Below are positions 9,656-18,800 of a DNA stretch of 64,000 nucleotides, piece after piece (the first letter of the stretch is position 1; each line of letters starts with the position of its first letter). The translations under genes and the position numbers were made by a program. The DNA comes from Mucilaginibacter corticis (GTDB lineage Bacteria; Bacteroidota; Bacteroidia; Sphingobacteriales; Sphingobacteriaceae), in NCBI RefSeq assembly GCF_007558865.1, contig NZ_VLPK01000002.1, forward strand, positions 965,597 to 1,029,596. The letters are read 5' to 3'. The notes beneath the pieces are model-generated. The model worked only from the letters and a program-made list of their open reading frames with translations, was not told the DNA's origin and did not search any database.

Positions 9656-11443
9656 TTACAAAAATACCGGCCTGTCCAGTTTAACAGCGATCCGGTAAGC
9701 GGCGTTCATCAGCCCTACATGACTGTAAGCCTGGGGGAAATTACCCCATTGACTGCCGTCCTGCTCGCTCACGTCCTCACTGAAAAGCAACAGGTGGTTA
9801 CAGTATTTCATCAGGTTTTCGAACTCGCGGACCGCGTCATCCATGCGTCCCACGCAAGCCAGCGCCTCTACGTACCAGAATGCGCAGATCAGGAAGGTCG
9901 TTTCCGGTTTTCCAAAGTCATCGGTATGCAGGTAACGGTAAAAAAGCCCGCCTTCGGTTTTCAGGTCCTTTTCCAAAGCAGCAAGATGATCTTTCGCTTT
10001 TTGGGATGCCGGATCGATGTAATTCATCATGATCAGTTGCAGGGTGCTGGCATCAAGATACGGACTGCCCACGGCATGGGTGTAGACTTTCCTTTCCGGA
10101 TCATAGCAGGCTTCGATATGCGCGGCGGCCCTCGCCATCAGCGCGGTCGCCCGGTCTTCCAGTTCTTTGTTATCGATGGTCAATGCGATCTTCAGCGCAG
10201 CGTTGCAGCCCGCCCACTGAAAAAGGTTGCTGTAACAGTGAACATTGGCCATGTTCCTGAATTCCCAGATGCCGGCATCCGCTTCATCAATGGTCCTTTC
10301 GATCTTATTGAGCAGGGAATGGATCCAGTTCGCGGAATCCTTCCGTTCACTGAAAACAAAACGGTGATCGGTATAAAGCGGCAACAGGGAGATTAACACC
10401 TGGCCGTAAATATCATTCTGGATATGTTCATAGGCCTGGTTGCCAACACGCACGGGCTCGTTGCCCCGGTAACCGCTCAGGTTCCCCATGATCTGTTCGA
10501 CGAGCTTTTTTTCGCCGGTAATTCCGTAAAGGGGCTGGTAACGGAACTCGTCCCCCTCGGCAAAAGAAATGTCGGTCACATAGCTGAAATATTTCTCCAT
10601 TTCTTCAAAATGGCCGATATGGTTCAACGAGGTTAAAACGTAATAAGTATCGCGCAGCCAGCAATAACGGTAGTCCCAGTTGCGCCCGCTGCCGGGAAAC
10701 TCGGGGAGGCTCGTCGTACTTGCGGCGATAAAGGCACCCGTGTCCTCATATTGGTGTAATTTCAGCACAAGCGCTGAACGGATAACGTGCTGCTGGTAAA
10801 AACCCGCGATAGAAGAGTGCTTGATCCATACGCGCCAGTAATCTTTGGTTTCGCGAAAAAATTCTTCCGCTGTGCTGACCAGCGGCGCGTCCAGCAGGCC
10901 GCCGTAATTTAGCACCAGATATTTGGTTTCGTTCAGGGAAAATAATTGTTCCTCCATCACGTAGTTGACCGGGATATTGGTGGTGAGCCGGATCTTTTCT
11001 TCGGCACCGTCATATTCGATATGGTTACTGCCCTGCAAGCGCTCCAGTTCTTTGTCGCCATAATCCCATACGGGATTGCATTTTACCCTGATCCTGGGCG
11101 TGCCTTCAATGGCTTCGATCTTACGGATCAGCATCAGGGGTTTAAAATAACGTTCATACTGGCGGAAACGCGGGGCGAAGTCAGTGACCTGGTATTTTCC
11201 AGTTTTGCAGGTGATTTCTGTCCGGATAATATTTGTGTTTTCCAGGTATTGCTGGCTGGAAGTAAATTCCCCTTCAGGCTGTACCGAGAATTCGCCGCCC
11301 AGCTTTTCGTCGAGTAATTTCCCGAAAACAAAAGAACTGTCAAAACGCGGCCAGCACAGCCAGTCGATATTCGTGTTTTTATTGACATGCGCCAGGTACG
11401 CGCAGTTACCGATCAGGCCGGTCTGGTAAATGTGTTTCTCCAT
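9656..11443 (-). CDS. Glycoside hydrolase family 15 protein (glucoamylase- or trehalase-like)
   Basis: This is a GH15 enzyme of 595 residues. It has the N-terminal GH15 signature (IGNCAYLAHV, then WLCWPRFDSS) over a beta-sandwich region, and an (alpha/alpha)6 barrel with RNWDYRYCWLRD, a first catalytic Glu in GIWEFRN and a second in the SEDVSEQDGSQWGNFPQ block with SHVGLMNAA. I chose the ATG at 11443 because longer frames run into the upstream regulator gene. Bacterial GH15 members include glucoamylases, glucodextranases and trehalases. Lying opposite treZ and treY, a trehalose or alpha-glucan hydrolysing role fits, but the sequence alone does not decide between them. Confidence 0.9.
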   Translation of the reverse strand: MEKHIYQTGLIGNCAYLAHVNKNTNIDWLCWPRFDSSFVFGKLLDEKLGGEFSVQPEGEFTSSQQYLENTNIIRTEITCKTGKYQVTDFAPRFRQYERYFKPLMLIRKIEAIEGTPRIRVKCNPVWDYGDKELERLQGSNHIEYDGAEEKIRLTTNIPVNYVMEEQLFSLNETKYLVLNYGGLLDAPLVSTAEEFFRETKDYWRVWIKHSSIAGFYQQHVIRSALVLKLHQYEDTGAFIAASTTSLPEFPGSGRNWDYRYCWLRDTYYVLTSLNHIGHFEEMEKYFSYVTDISFAEGDEFRYQPLYGITGEKKLVEQIMGNLSGYRGNEPVRVGNQAYEHIQNDIYGQVLISLLPLYTDHRFVFSERKDSANWIHSLLNKIERTIDEADAGIWEFRNMANVHCYSNLFQWAGCNAALKIALTIDNKELEDRATALMARAAAHIEACYDPERKVYTHAVGSPYLDASTLQLIMMNYIDPASQKAKDHLAALEKDLKTEGGLFYRYLHTDDFGKPETTFLICAFWYVEALACVGRMDDAVREFENLMKYCNHLLLFSEDVSEQDGSQWGNFPQAYSHVGLMNAAYRIAVKLDRPVFL

Positions 11444-11453
11444 ATGCTGTCGC

Positions 11454-11831
11454 TCAGGCGTAAATAGAAAGTTCATCATGGATGAGCGAAAGTATATTTT
11501 CGACCAGTTCAGCATAGGGCTGTCTCTTGTCGATCAGCGCATCACTGCCGAATTTAACCGCCAGCTTTTCCAGCCCGGTGAATCCGGAAAGTAAAAATAC
11601 CGGGATATATTGTGTCTTCGGATCTGTTTTTAACTGGTGACATAAAGCGCCCCCGTTCAGTTCCTCCAAAATAAAATCCATCATGACCAGGTCGGGTTTA
11701 CCCGCTGCCGCCGCGTTCACGACCGCGGTCGGATCTGCCAGCGTGGTTACGCAAAACCCCAGGTTCGTCAGGCCCGGATACAGGCCGGCAAATAAGGCCT
11801 GGTCGTTAGTTACCAATAAAATGTTCTTCAT
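11454..11831 (-). CDS. Receiver-only response regulator, first gene of GH15/MscS operon
   Basis: The 125-residue product is a stand-alone receiver domain with no output domain. The phosphoacceptor is D52 in LVMMDF and a lysine (K102) follows in LIDKRQP. The acidic pocket reads TND rather than the usual DD, and the KPF motif after the lysine is lost, so phosphorylation chemistry may be altered. It lies 10 bases upstream of the GH15 gene and heads that operon. No kinase is adjacent. It probably acts through protein-protein contacts, perhaps with a hybrid kinase elsewhere. Confidence 0.85.
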   Translation of the reverse strand: MKNILLVTNDQALFAGLYPGLTNLGFCVTTLADPTAVVNAAAAGKPDLVMMDFILEELNGGALCHQLKTDPKTQYIPVFLLSGFTGLEKLAVKFGSDALIDKRQPYAELVENILSLIHDELSIYA

Positions 11832-11934
11832 ACCCGTCTAACAGCGAAATCAGGCGATTTGTTTGGAGGGGCCCGCCCTTTAAATTATTGCAATGTTCCA
11901 AAACATTTAAGCTTGTTTTTTGATTTTTAGCGGT
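11832..11934. promoter_or_regulatory. Divergent promoter region between the RR-GH15-MscS and GlgX-TreZ-TreY/MalQ operons
   Basis: These 103 bases separate two divergent operons and must hold both sets of promoter elements. The stretch nearest the plus-strand gene is AT-rich with T-runs, and the part nearest the regulator is GC-rich. No perfect Bacteroidota -33/-7 pair could be assigned by eye, so the boundaries given are simply the intergenic limits. Confidence 0.5.
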
Positions 11935-14055
11935 ATGGAACTACAAAAATACCCGGGTAACCCATACCCGCTGGGTGCCACCTGGGACGGTGAAGGGGTG
12001 AACTTTGCCTTATACAGCGAAAATGCGACCGGTGTTGAACTCTGTTTATTTGATGATCAGGGATCGGCCGAAACGCACAAAATTAAGCTGGCCGAACGGA
12101 CCCATCAGGTCTGGCACGTCTACCTTCCCGGCATCAAACCCGGGCAACTTTATGGTTACCGTGTATCCGGGCCTTACGAACCGCAGAACGGTCACCGCTT
12201 TAATGATCATAAACTCCTGCTGGATCCCTATGCCAAATCCATTTCAGGCGATTTTAAATGGCATGACGCGCTTTTTGGTTACGAGATCGGTTCGCCCGAA
12301 GGCGATCTGAGCTTTAGCAAGGTAGACAGTGCCCCCTATATGCCAAAATCGGTGGTCATTGACAGTAACTTTGACTGGGGGGATGACCATAAACCGCACA
12401 CGCCGTATCACCAGTCCATCATTTACGAGGCACATGTGAAGGGCTTTACATTTTTAAACCCTGACATTCCGAAAAATATTCGCGGTACCTATTCCGCCAT
12501 CAGCCACCCGGTCACGATCAGTTACCTGAAGGAACTGGGGATCACGGCGATAGAACTGATGCCGATCCACTATTTTGTCAATAACCGCCCGGCCGCCGAC
12601 AGCGGGCTGAGTAATTACTGGGGTTATAATTCTATCGGCTTTTTCGCCCCGCACACGGCTTATTCAGGAAACGGCGATACCGGCGGGCAGGTCAGAGATT
12701 TTAAGCAAATGGTGAAGGACCTGCATTCGGCAGGCATAGAAGTGATCCTGGATGTGGTCTATAACCATACGGGGGAAGGGAACGAAATGGGACCGACCCT
12801 GTCTTTTAAAGGAATTGATAATGCCGGCTACTACCGCCTGGTGGATGACGACCAGCGGCATTATATGGATTATACCGGGACGGGAAATACGCTTAATGTT
12901 ACGCTTCCGAATGTCCTGCGGTACATAATGGACAGTTTGCGGTATTGGGTACTGGATATGCATGTGGACGGTTTTCGTTTTGATTTGGCTTCGACACTTG
13001 CCCGCGAGCTGCACGAAGTGAATATGCTGGGCGCGTTCTTCGATATTATTCACCAGGACCCGGTTATTTCTCAGGTGAAGCTGATTGCTGAGCCATGGGA
13101 TGTGGGGGAAGGCGGCTACCAGGTTGGGAAGTTCCCCGCGGACTGGGCCGAGTGGAACGGAAAGTACCGGGATTGCATCCGCGACTATTGGGCCGGCGCG
13201 GACACCATGCTGGGCGAATTCGCGCAGCGCCTGACCGGCAGCCCCGACCTGTATGAGAGTGATTACCGCAGGCCGACGGCAAGCATCAACTTCATAACCG
13301 CGCATGATGGTTTCACGCTGCAGGACCTGGTCAGCTACAACGAAAAGCATAACGAGGCAAACGGGGAAGACAATAATGATGGTGAAAGCCATAACCGCTC
13401 CTGGAATTGCTGCGCTGAAGGGCCGAGCGATGACCAGGCTATCCGGGAACTGCGGGCAAAACAAAAACGCAATTTTCTGGCCACCTTGTTTCTTTCACAA
13501 GGCGTGCCCATGCTGGTAGCCGGTGATGAATTTGGCCGCACACAGCAGGGTAATAATAACGCGTACTGCCAGGACAATGAAATATCCTGGCTCGACTGGG
13601 CGAATGCTGATCAGGAACTATTGGCCTTTACCCGTAAACTGATCCGTTTCCGCAAGGATCATCCCGCTTTTCGCCGGCGCAACTGGTTCAAAGGCTTACC
13701 GATAAAAAACAAGGAACTGGAGGACATTGCCTGGTTCCTGCCGGAAGGCGATGAAATGAGCGATGAGAACTGGAACCATGATTTTGCCAAATCACTCGGT
13801 GTATTTCTAAATGGCAAGGCCCTGCGCTATGTGGGGCCGAAAGGGGAACAAATTGCGGATGACAGTTTTTACCTGATCTTCAATTCGCATCATGAATCAC
13901 TTGACTATAAGCTTCCTGAAAAGATCAGGAGTAAAAGCTGGATAAAAGTGATGGATACGGCAGTCACTGATTTGAAGGAAGAGGCGCTCAGGGAAAAGGA
14001 AGTTATTTGCGTACAGGCCCGTTCGGTCGTGATCCTCGAACTTCACGAAAAATAA
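11935..14055 (+). CDS. glgX: Glycogen debranching enzyme GlgX (GH13)
   Basis: This GH13 enzyme of 706 residues hydrolyses alpha-1,6 branches in glycogen or limit dextrins. It opens with an N-terminal CBM48-like beta-sandwich (PYPLGATWDGEGVNFALYS, about 8-120). The catalytic barrel has the nucleophile D350 in DGFRFDLA, acid/base E386 in LIAEPWD and the transition-state D458 in ITAHDG. The isoamylase/GlgX landmarks YNSIGFF and VVYNHTGEG are present. I prefer the ATG at 11935 over an upstream TTG. It is followed after one base by treZ, so linear maltodextrin released here can feed trehalose synthesis. Confidence 0.94.
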   Translation: MELQKYPGNPYPLGATWDGEGVNFALYSENATGVELCLFDDQGSAETHKIKLAERTHQVWHVYLPGIKPGQLYGYRVSGPYEPQNGHRFNDHKLLLDPYAKSISGDFKWHDALFGYEIGSPEGDLSFSKVDSAPYMPKSVVIDSNFDWGDDHKPHTPYHQSIIYEAHVKGFTFLNPDIPKNIRGTYSAISHPVTISYLKELGITAIELMPIHYFVNNRPAADSGLSNYWGYNSIGFFAPHTAYSGNGDTGGQVRDFKQMVKDLHSAGIEVILDVVYNHTGEGNEMGPTLSFKGIDNAGYYRLVDDDQRHYMDYTGTGNTLNVTLPNVLRYIMDSLRYWVLDMHVDGFRFDLASTLARELHEVNMLGAFFDIIHQDPVISQVKLIAEPWDVGEGGYQVGKFPADWAEWNGKYRDCIRDYWAGADTMLGEFAQRLTGSPDLYESDYRRPTASINFITAHDGFTLQDLVSYNEKHNEANGEDNNDGESHNRSWNCCAEGPSDDQAIRELRAKQKRNFLATLFLSQGVPMLVAGDEFGRTQQGNNNAYCQDNEISWLDWANADQELLAFTRKLIRFRKDHPAFRRRNWFKGLPIKNKELEDIAWFLPEGDEMSDENWNHDFAKSLGVFLNGKALRYVGPKGEQIADDSFYLIFNSHHESLDYKLPEKIRSKSWIKVMDTAVTDLKEEALREKEVICVQARSVVILELHEK

Positions 14056-14056
14056 G

Positions 14057-15856
14057 ATGGACAAAACTCCGGGCATACGTTTTCAAAATGGCAGCGCGAC
14101 GATCGTCGTTTGGGCACCCCGGGCGAAGTCCGTAGCGCTGCATTTGGTTAAGCATAACAGTCAATTATCGCTGGCCGCAAAAAAACGGGGGTACTGGGAA
14201 CTTGAAACTACGCAAATACAGCCGGGTGACCTGTACAAGGTAGTAATAGATGAGCAGTTTTTTCCTGATGTGGCCTCAGTGGCGCAACCGGAAGGCGTGC
14301 ACGGACCGTCACAGGCGCTTGACCTCGCCCATTTTGAAAGAACCGGTACCGCCTGGGAAAACCCGGCTTTGGATAAATACATCATTTATGAACTGCATAC
14401 CGGTACTTACAGCCCTGAAGGCACGTTTGACGGCATCATCGGCAAGTTGGATCACCTGGAAGAATTGGGTATTACCGCCATTGAGCTGATGCCGGTGGCG
14501 CAATTTCCGGGCGGACGCAACTGGGGCTATGACGGGGTGTTCCCCTACGCGGTGCAAACATCTTACGGCGGCGCCACCGGTTTGATGCGGCTGGTCGATG
14601 CCTGTCATGCCAGGGGCCTGGCGATCATATTGGATGTGGTTTACAACCACCTGGGGCCGGAAGGGAATTATTTTAATAACTACGGGCCTTATTTCACGGA
14701 CAAATACAAAACGCCATGGGGCAGCGCGGTTAACTTTGATGACGCGGGATGCGACGGCGTGCGCCATTATGTTGTGGAGAACGCGCTCATGTGGTTCAGG
14801 GATTTCGGGGTCGACGCGCTGAGGCTGGATGCAGCGCATGCCATCAAAGATTTTAGCCCTGTGCATATCCTTCGGGAACTCAGTCAACAAGTGCTGGCAT
14901 TAACCAAACAAACAGGAAGGCTTTATCATTTACTGGCTGAGGTCGACCTGAACGACACGCGATTTATTGACCCGCTTGATAAGTGTGGTTATGGCTTGAA
15001 TGCCCAGTGGATCGATGAGTTTCACCACGCGCTGCGGGTAAGCGCCGGCGGTGAGACAAGCGGTTACTACGCGGACTTTTCCGGAATTACTGACCTGGCT
15101 AAGAGTTACCGTGACGCTTATGTGTATGATGGCGTTTATTCTGCGCAGCGGCAAAAAACATTTGGTACCAAAGCTGATCATCGCCCGGGCGGACAGTTCG
15201 TCGTTTTTTCGCAAAATCATGACCAGGTGGGCAACCGTATGCTCGGCGAGCGGAGTACTGAACTTTTTAGTTTCGAAATGCAGAAACTCATGGCAGGGGC
15301 GGTATTGATCGCGCCTTACCTGCCCTTACTGTTTATGGGCGAAGAGTTCAGCGCGCGGTCGCCGTTTTTATATTTTATCGACCATAGTGACCCAAAGCTG
15401 GTCGAAGCGGTCAGGAAGGGCCGGAGCGAAGAATTTAAAGCGTTCAAAACGAAAAGTGAAGTACCTGACCCCAAAGACAAAAATACTTTTGACCGTTCAA
15501 AATTACCCTGGAACGACTATCATCTTTCCACGGGCAAAGCCATGTTTAACTATTACAAAGCGCTGATCGCCCTGCGTAAGCAATTGCCCGCGCTGGCCAT
15601 ACCTGACCGTGGGTCGGTACGGGTTGAGGTATTGGCGGACAAAAATATTTTGTTATTGCAAAGGGGAAAACTGCAGCAGGTTTGCGCAGTGCTTAACTTT
15701 TCCAGAGAAATACAGGCCGTTGAGCTGCCCGCTGGTAACAGCTGGGTAAAAGTAATCGACTCGGCAGATCCATCATGGAAAGGGCCGGGGGCATCAGCTA
15801 CACTAGGTCAAATCCGGCCGGAATCGGTCATTATCTATAAAAATCATGACATTTAA
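14057..15856 (+). CDS. treZ: Malto-oligosyltrehalose trehalohydrolase TreZ (GH13)
   Basis: The 599-residue enzyme releases free trehalose from maltooligosyl-trehalose made by TreY. It has an N-terminal beta-sandwich (TIVVWAPRAKSVALHL), then a GH13 barrel with nucleophile D258 in DALRLDAAHAI, E295 in LLAEVDLND and D389 in FSQNHDQVGNR. The last block and the GPEGNYF loop are typical of TreZ rather than branching enzymes. Its stop overlaps the next gene by 11 bases, so TreZ and TreY are translationally coupled and their two-step pathway is made together. Confidence 0.94.
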   Translation: MDKTPGIRFQNGSATIVVWAPRAKSVALHLVKHNSQLSLAAKKRGYWELETTQIQPGDLYKVVIDEQFFPDVASVAQPEGVHGPSQALDLAHFERTGTAWENPALDKYIIYELHTGTYSPEGTFDGIIGKLDHLEELGITAIELMPVAQFPGGRNWGYDGVFPYAVQTSYGGATGLMRLVDACHARGLAIILDVVYNHLGPEGNYFNNYGPYFTDKYKTPWGSAVNFDDAGCDGVRHYVVENALMWFRDFGVDALRLDAAHAIKDFSPVHILRELSQQVLALTKQTGRLYHLLAEVDLNDTRFIDPLDKCGYGLNAQWIDEFHHALRVSAGGETSGYYADFSGITDLAKSYRDAYVYDGVYSAQRQKTFGTKADHRPGGQFVVFSQNHDQVGNRMLGERSTELFSFEMQKLMAGAVLIAPYLPLLFMGEEFSARSPFLYFIDHSDPKLVEAVRKGRSEEFKAFKTKSEVPDPKDKNTFDRSKLPWNDYHLSTGKAMFNYYKALIALRKQLPALAIPDRGSVRVEVLADKNILLLQRGKLQQVCAVLNFSREIQAVELPAGNSWVKVIDSADPSWKGPGASATLGQIRPESVIIYKNHDI

Positions 15857-18800
15857 CCCTGCCGCAACTTACCGGATCCAGTTCCATAAAGATTTCAATT
15901 TCAAAGATTTTGAAGCGGTTTTGCCGTACCTGGAGCGCCTGGGTATAAGCGCCATTTACGCGTCCCCGATCTTCCGGGCCGTACCGGGGAGTATGCATGG
16001 CTATGATGTGACCGATCCCCTGGAGATCAACCCGGAGATCGGGACGCTTACTCAATTGCGCGCTATCAGCAAAAAGTTAAAAGCCCTGGGGATTGCCTGG
16101 ATCCAGGACATCGTACCCAACCATATGGCCTACCATGCCGATAACCATTGGCTGACGGATGTTTTGGAAAAGGGGCCTTTATCCGCATATAAGGATTATT
16201 TTGACCTGTTTACCGGGCCTGTCATGGCGCCCTTCCTGGGCGGCGAACTGCAGGAAGTCATAGAAAAGGGTGAACTGACCATCGCCCGCGAAAAGGGAAA
16301 ATTCGTATTTAAATATTTTGACAATACCTGGCCTTTAAACAGCCGTTCAGCCGAAAAACTGGATAAAAAACTGCAACAGGTGAACCGGGATAAAGACTTA
16401 TTAACGGAAATCGCGGGGGAGCAGTTTTACCGTTTATGCAGCTGGAAAGAAACAGACCAAAAGATCAATTACCGTCGTTTTTTTACCGTCAACGGACTGA
16501 TCTGCCTGAATATCCAGCGGCCGGAAGTGTTTCCCCATTACCATCAGCTGATCGTTGAATTACTGGATGAAGGTGTCTTCCAGGGATTACGCGTGGACCA
16601 TATCGACGGGCTTTATGACCCGGGCCTTTATCTCCGTAACCTGCGTGAACTGGCCGGTGACCAGGCCTATATTATAGTAGAAAAAATACTGGAACAGGGG
16701 GAGTCCATGCCCAACTGGCCGGTGCAGGGGAATACGGGCTATGACTTCCTGTCGCTGGTGAATAATTTGTTCACATCGCAGCATTATCAAAGCCTGTTTA
16801 CCCGTTTTTACCGCGACCTGGCAAAAACTGACAAGCCAATTGGCCGCCAGATCCTGGAAAAAAAAGCACTGATTCTCAACCGGTCCATGTCAGGGGAACT
16901 CGATAACCTCACATCCCTTTTTTTTAAGTACGGGCAGGCGGACGAATATAAATTGCGCCGGACCATCGCTGCATTCCTGGTCAACTGCCCGGTCTACAAA
17001 TATTACGGAACGAAAGAAGAGCACAAGGCCATCCTTGCCATTCTAAAAAAAATAAGTGATGAATCCCCTGATCTTGCCGGAACCGTCAAAGCCCTTAAAA
17101 AAGTTTTGCTGGACAGCGCGGATCCGCATTTTTACCACAGGTTAATGCAGTTCACGGGGCCGTTAATGGCCAAAGGGGTAGAAGATACCTTAATGTACAC
17201 CTATAATCGTTTCATCGACCATAACGAGGTCGGAGACTCGCCGGCGGCTTTCGGTACGGGCGTGCAGGACTTCCACCGGCAAATGATCAGCCGTTTGCAA
17301 AACTGGCCCTTATCCATGAACGCGACCGCTACCCATGATACCAAGCGGGGCGAGGATGTGCGCTGCAGGCTGAACGTACTTTCGGACATGGGGCAAGAGT
17401 GGCTGGCGCAGGTCGTATCCTGGCAGGAACTGAATAAAGGGCTTAAAACCGATGCTGCGCCTGATGCCAACGATGAATATTTCATTTATCAGACGCTGGC
17501 AGGGAGCTACCCGATGCCCGGAGAAAAGGAAGACGATTACCGGGAGAGACTGGCAGCCTACCTCGAAAAAATGCTTCGCGAGGGCAAACAACATTCAGAC
17601 TGGGCAGCGCCGGACCTGGATTATGAAGCCGCTACGAAAAAATTCGCGGCCGGCTTACTGGACCGGCACGTGCCGTTCTGGAAGAGCTTTTCCCGGTTCC
17701 TGGCCCGGGCGGCGGACTTTGGGGTCGTTAATTCCTTGTCCCAGGTGGTACTGAAATTTTTATGCCCCGGCGTGCCCGATGTTTACCAGGGCTGTGAGCA
17801 TTGGGACCTGAGCCTGGTCGACCCTGATAACAGGCGGCCTGTGGATTATGCCGGGCACGAAAAACTTTTAGCAGGCGACAAATGGAACCCGGATGTATTG
17901 CAGGCACTCTGGGAAAACCGTTTTGACGGTCAATTGAAAGTAAAGCTAACCGGCCTTTTGCTGCAGGAGCGGAAAAAGAACGCGGAATTTTTTAAGAATT
18001 CCGATTACCTTCCCTTGACCGTAAGCGGGAAATACAGAGAAAATGTGATCGCTTTTGCCAGGAAGTTTAAACAGCAATGGTACCTCGTTGCGCTGCCCCT
18101 GCATGCGGCCGCGCTTTGTTCCGCACAGGATTGTACCTTGGCGGAACTGGATTGGGGGGATACCCGCCTGGAGCTACCGCCTGGAGCGCCCCGGACCTTC
18201 AGCAACCTGTTGCTCCCGCTGAAACCGGAATTAAACATACAGGAGTTGTTCTCGGTAGTTCCGCTGGCTATTTTGAAAGCGGAGCCGCCGGTTAATGAGC
18301 GCGGGGCAGGTATGTTACTGCCGGTATTCTCTTTACCTGCTCCTTTCGGGATCGGTGATCTCGGCCCGGGCGCGACCGCTTTTGCAGATCTGCTTTACCG
18401 TTGCGGCCAAAAATACTGGCAACTGTTACCCCTGAGCCCGGTAGATGCCGCGAGCCTGTATTCACCCTACAGCGCTAATTCAAGTATGGCCGGTAATGTC
18501 CTGCTGATCAGCCCTGAATTATTACATCATGACCGGCTCTTAAGTGCGGAAGACCTGGAAAGGTCTGAAATTACGGACAGGGGCAGGGTAGACTATGCGC
18601 GAGCAGGGCAAATCAAGGAGCATTTGTTTGAACTTGCCTGGGACAATTTCCGGGAAAGGGCAGGCCATCACCTGCAAACGGCGTTTCAAGACTTTTGTGA
18701 TAAGGAAGCTGCCTGGCTCGGTGATTATGCGCTGTACGCGCAATTGAAAATTCATTTCAGGGGAAAACCCTGGCACCAGTGGCCCGGCGGATACCGGCTG

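Noticed and set aside
9638..10396. 252-codon plus-strand open frame
   Set aside because: It lies fully antisense to the GH15 gene, has no recognisable domain, and its composition follows from the GC-rich codons of the opposite strand.
12664..13464. 266-codon minus-strand open frame
   Set aside because: Antisense to glgX, whose catalytic motifs are all present on the plus strand; the minus-strand translation has no family features.
14309..14890. 193-codon minus-strand open frame
   Set aside because: Antisense shadow of treZ.
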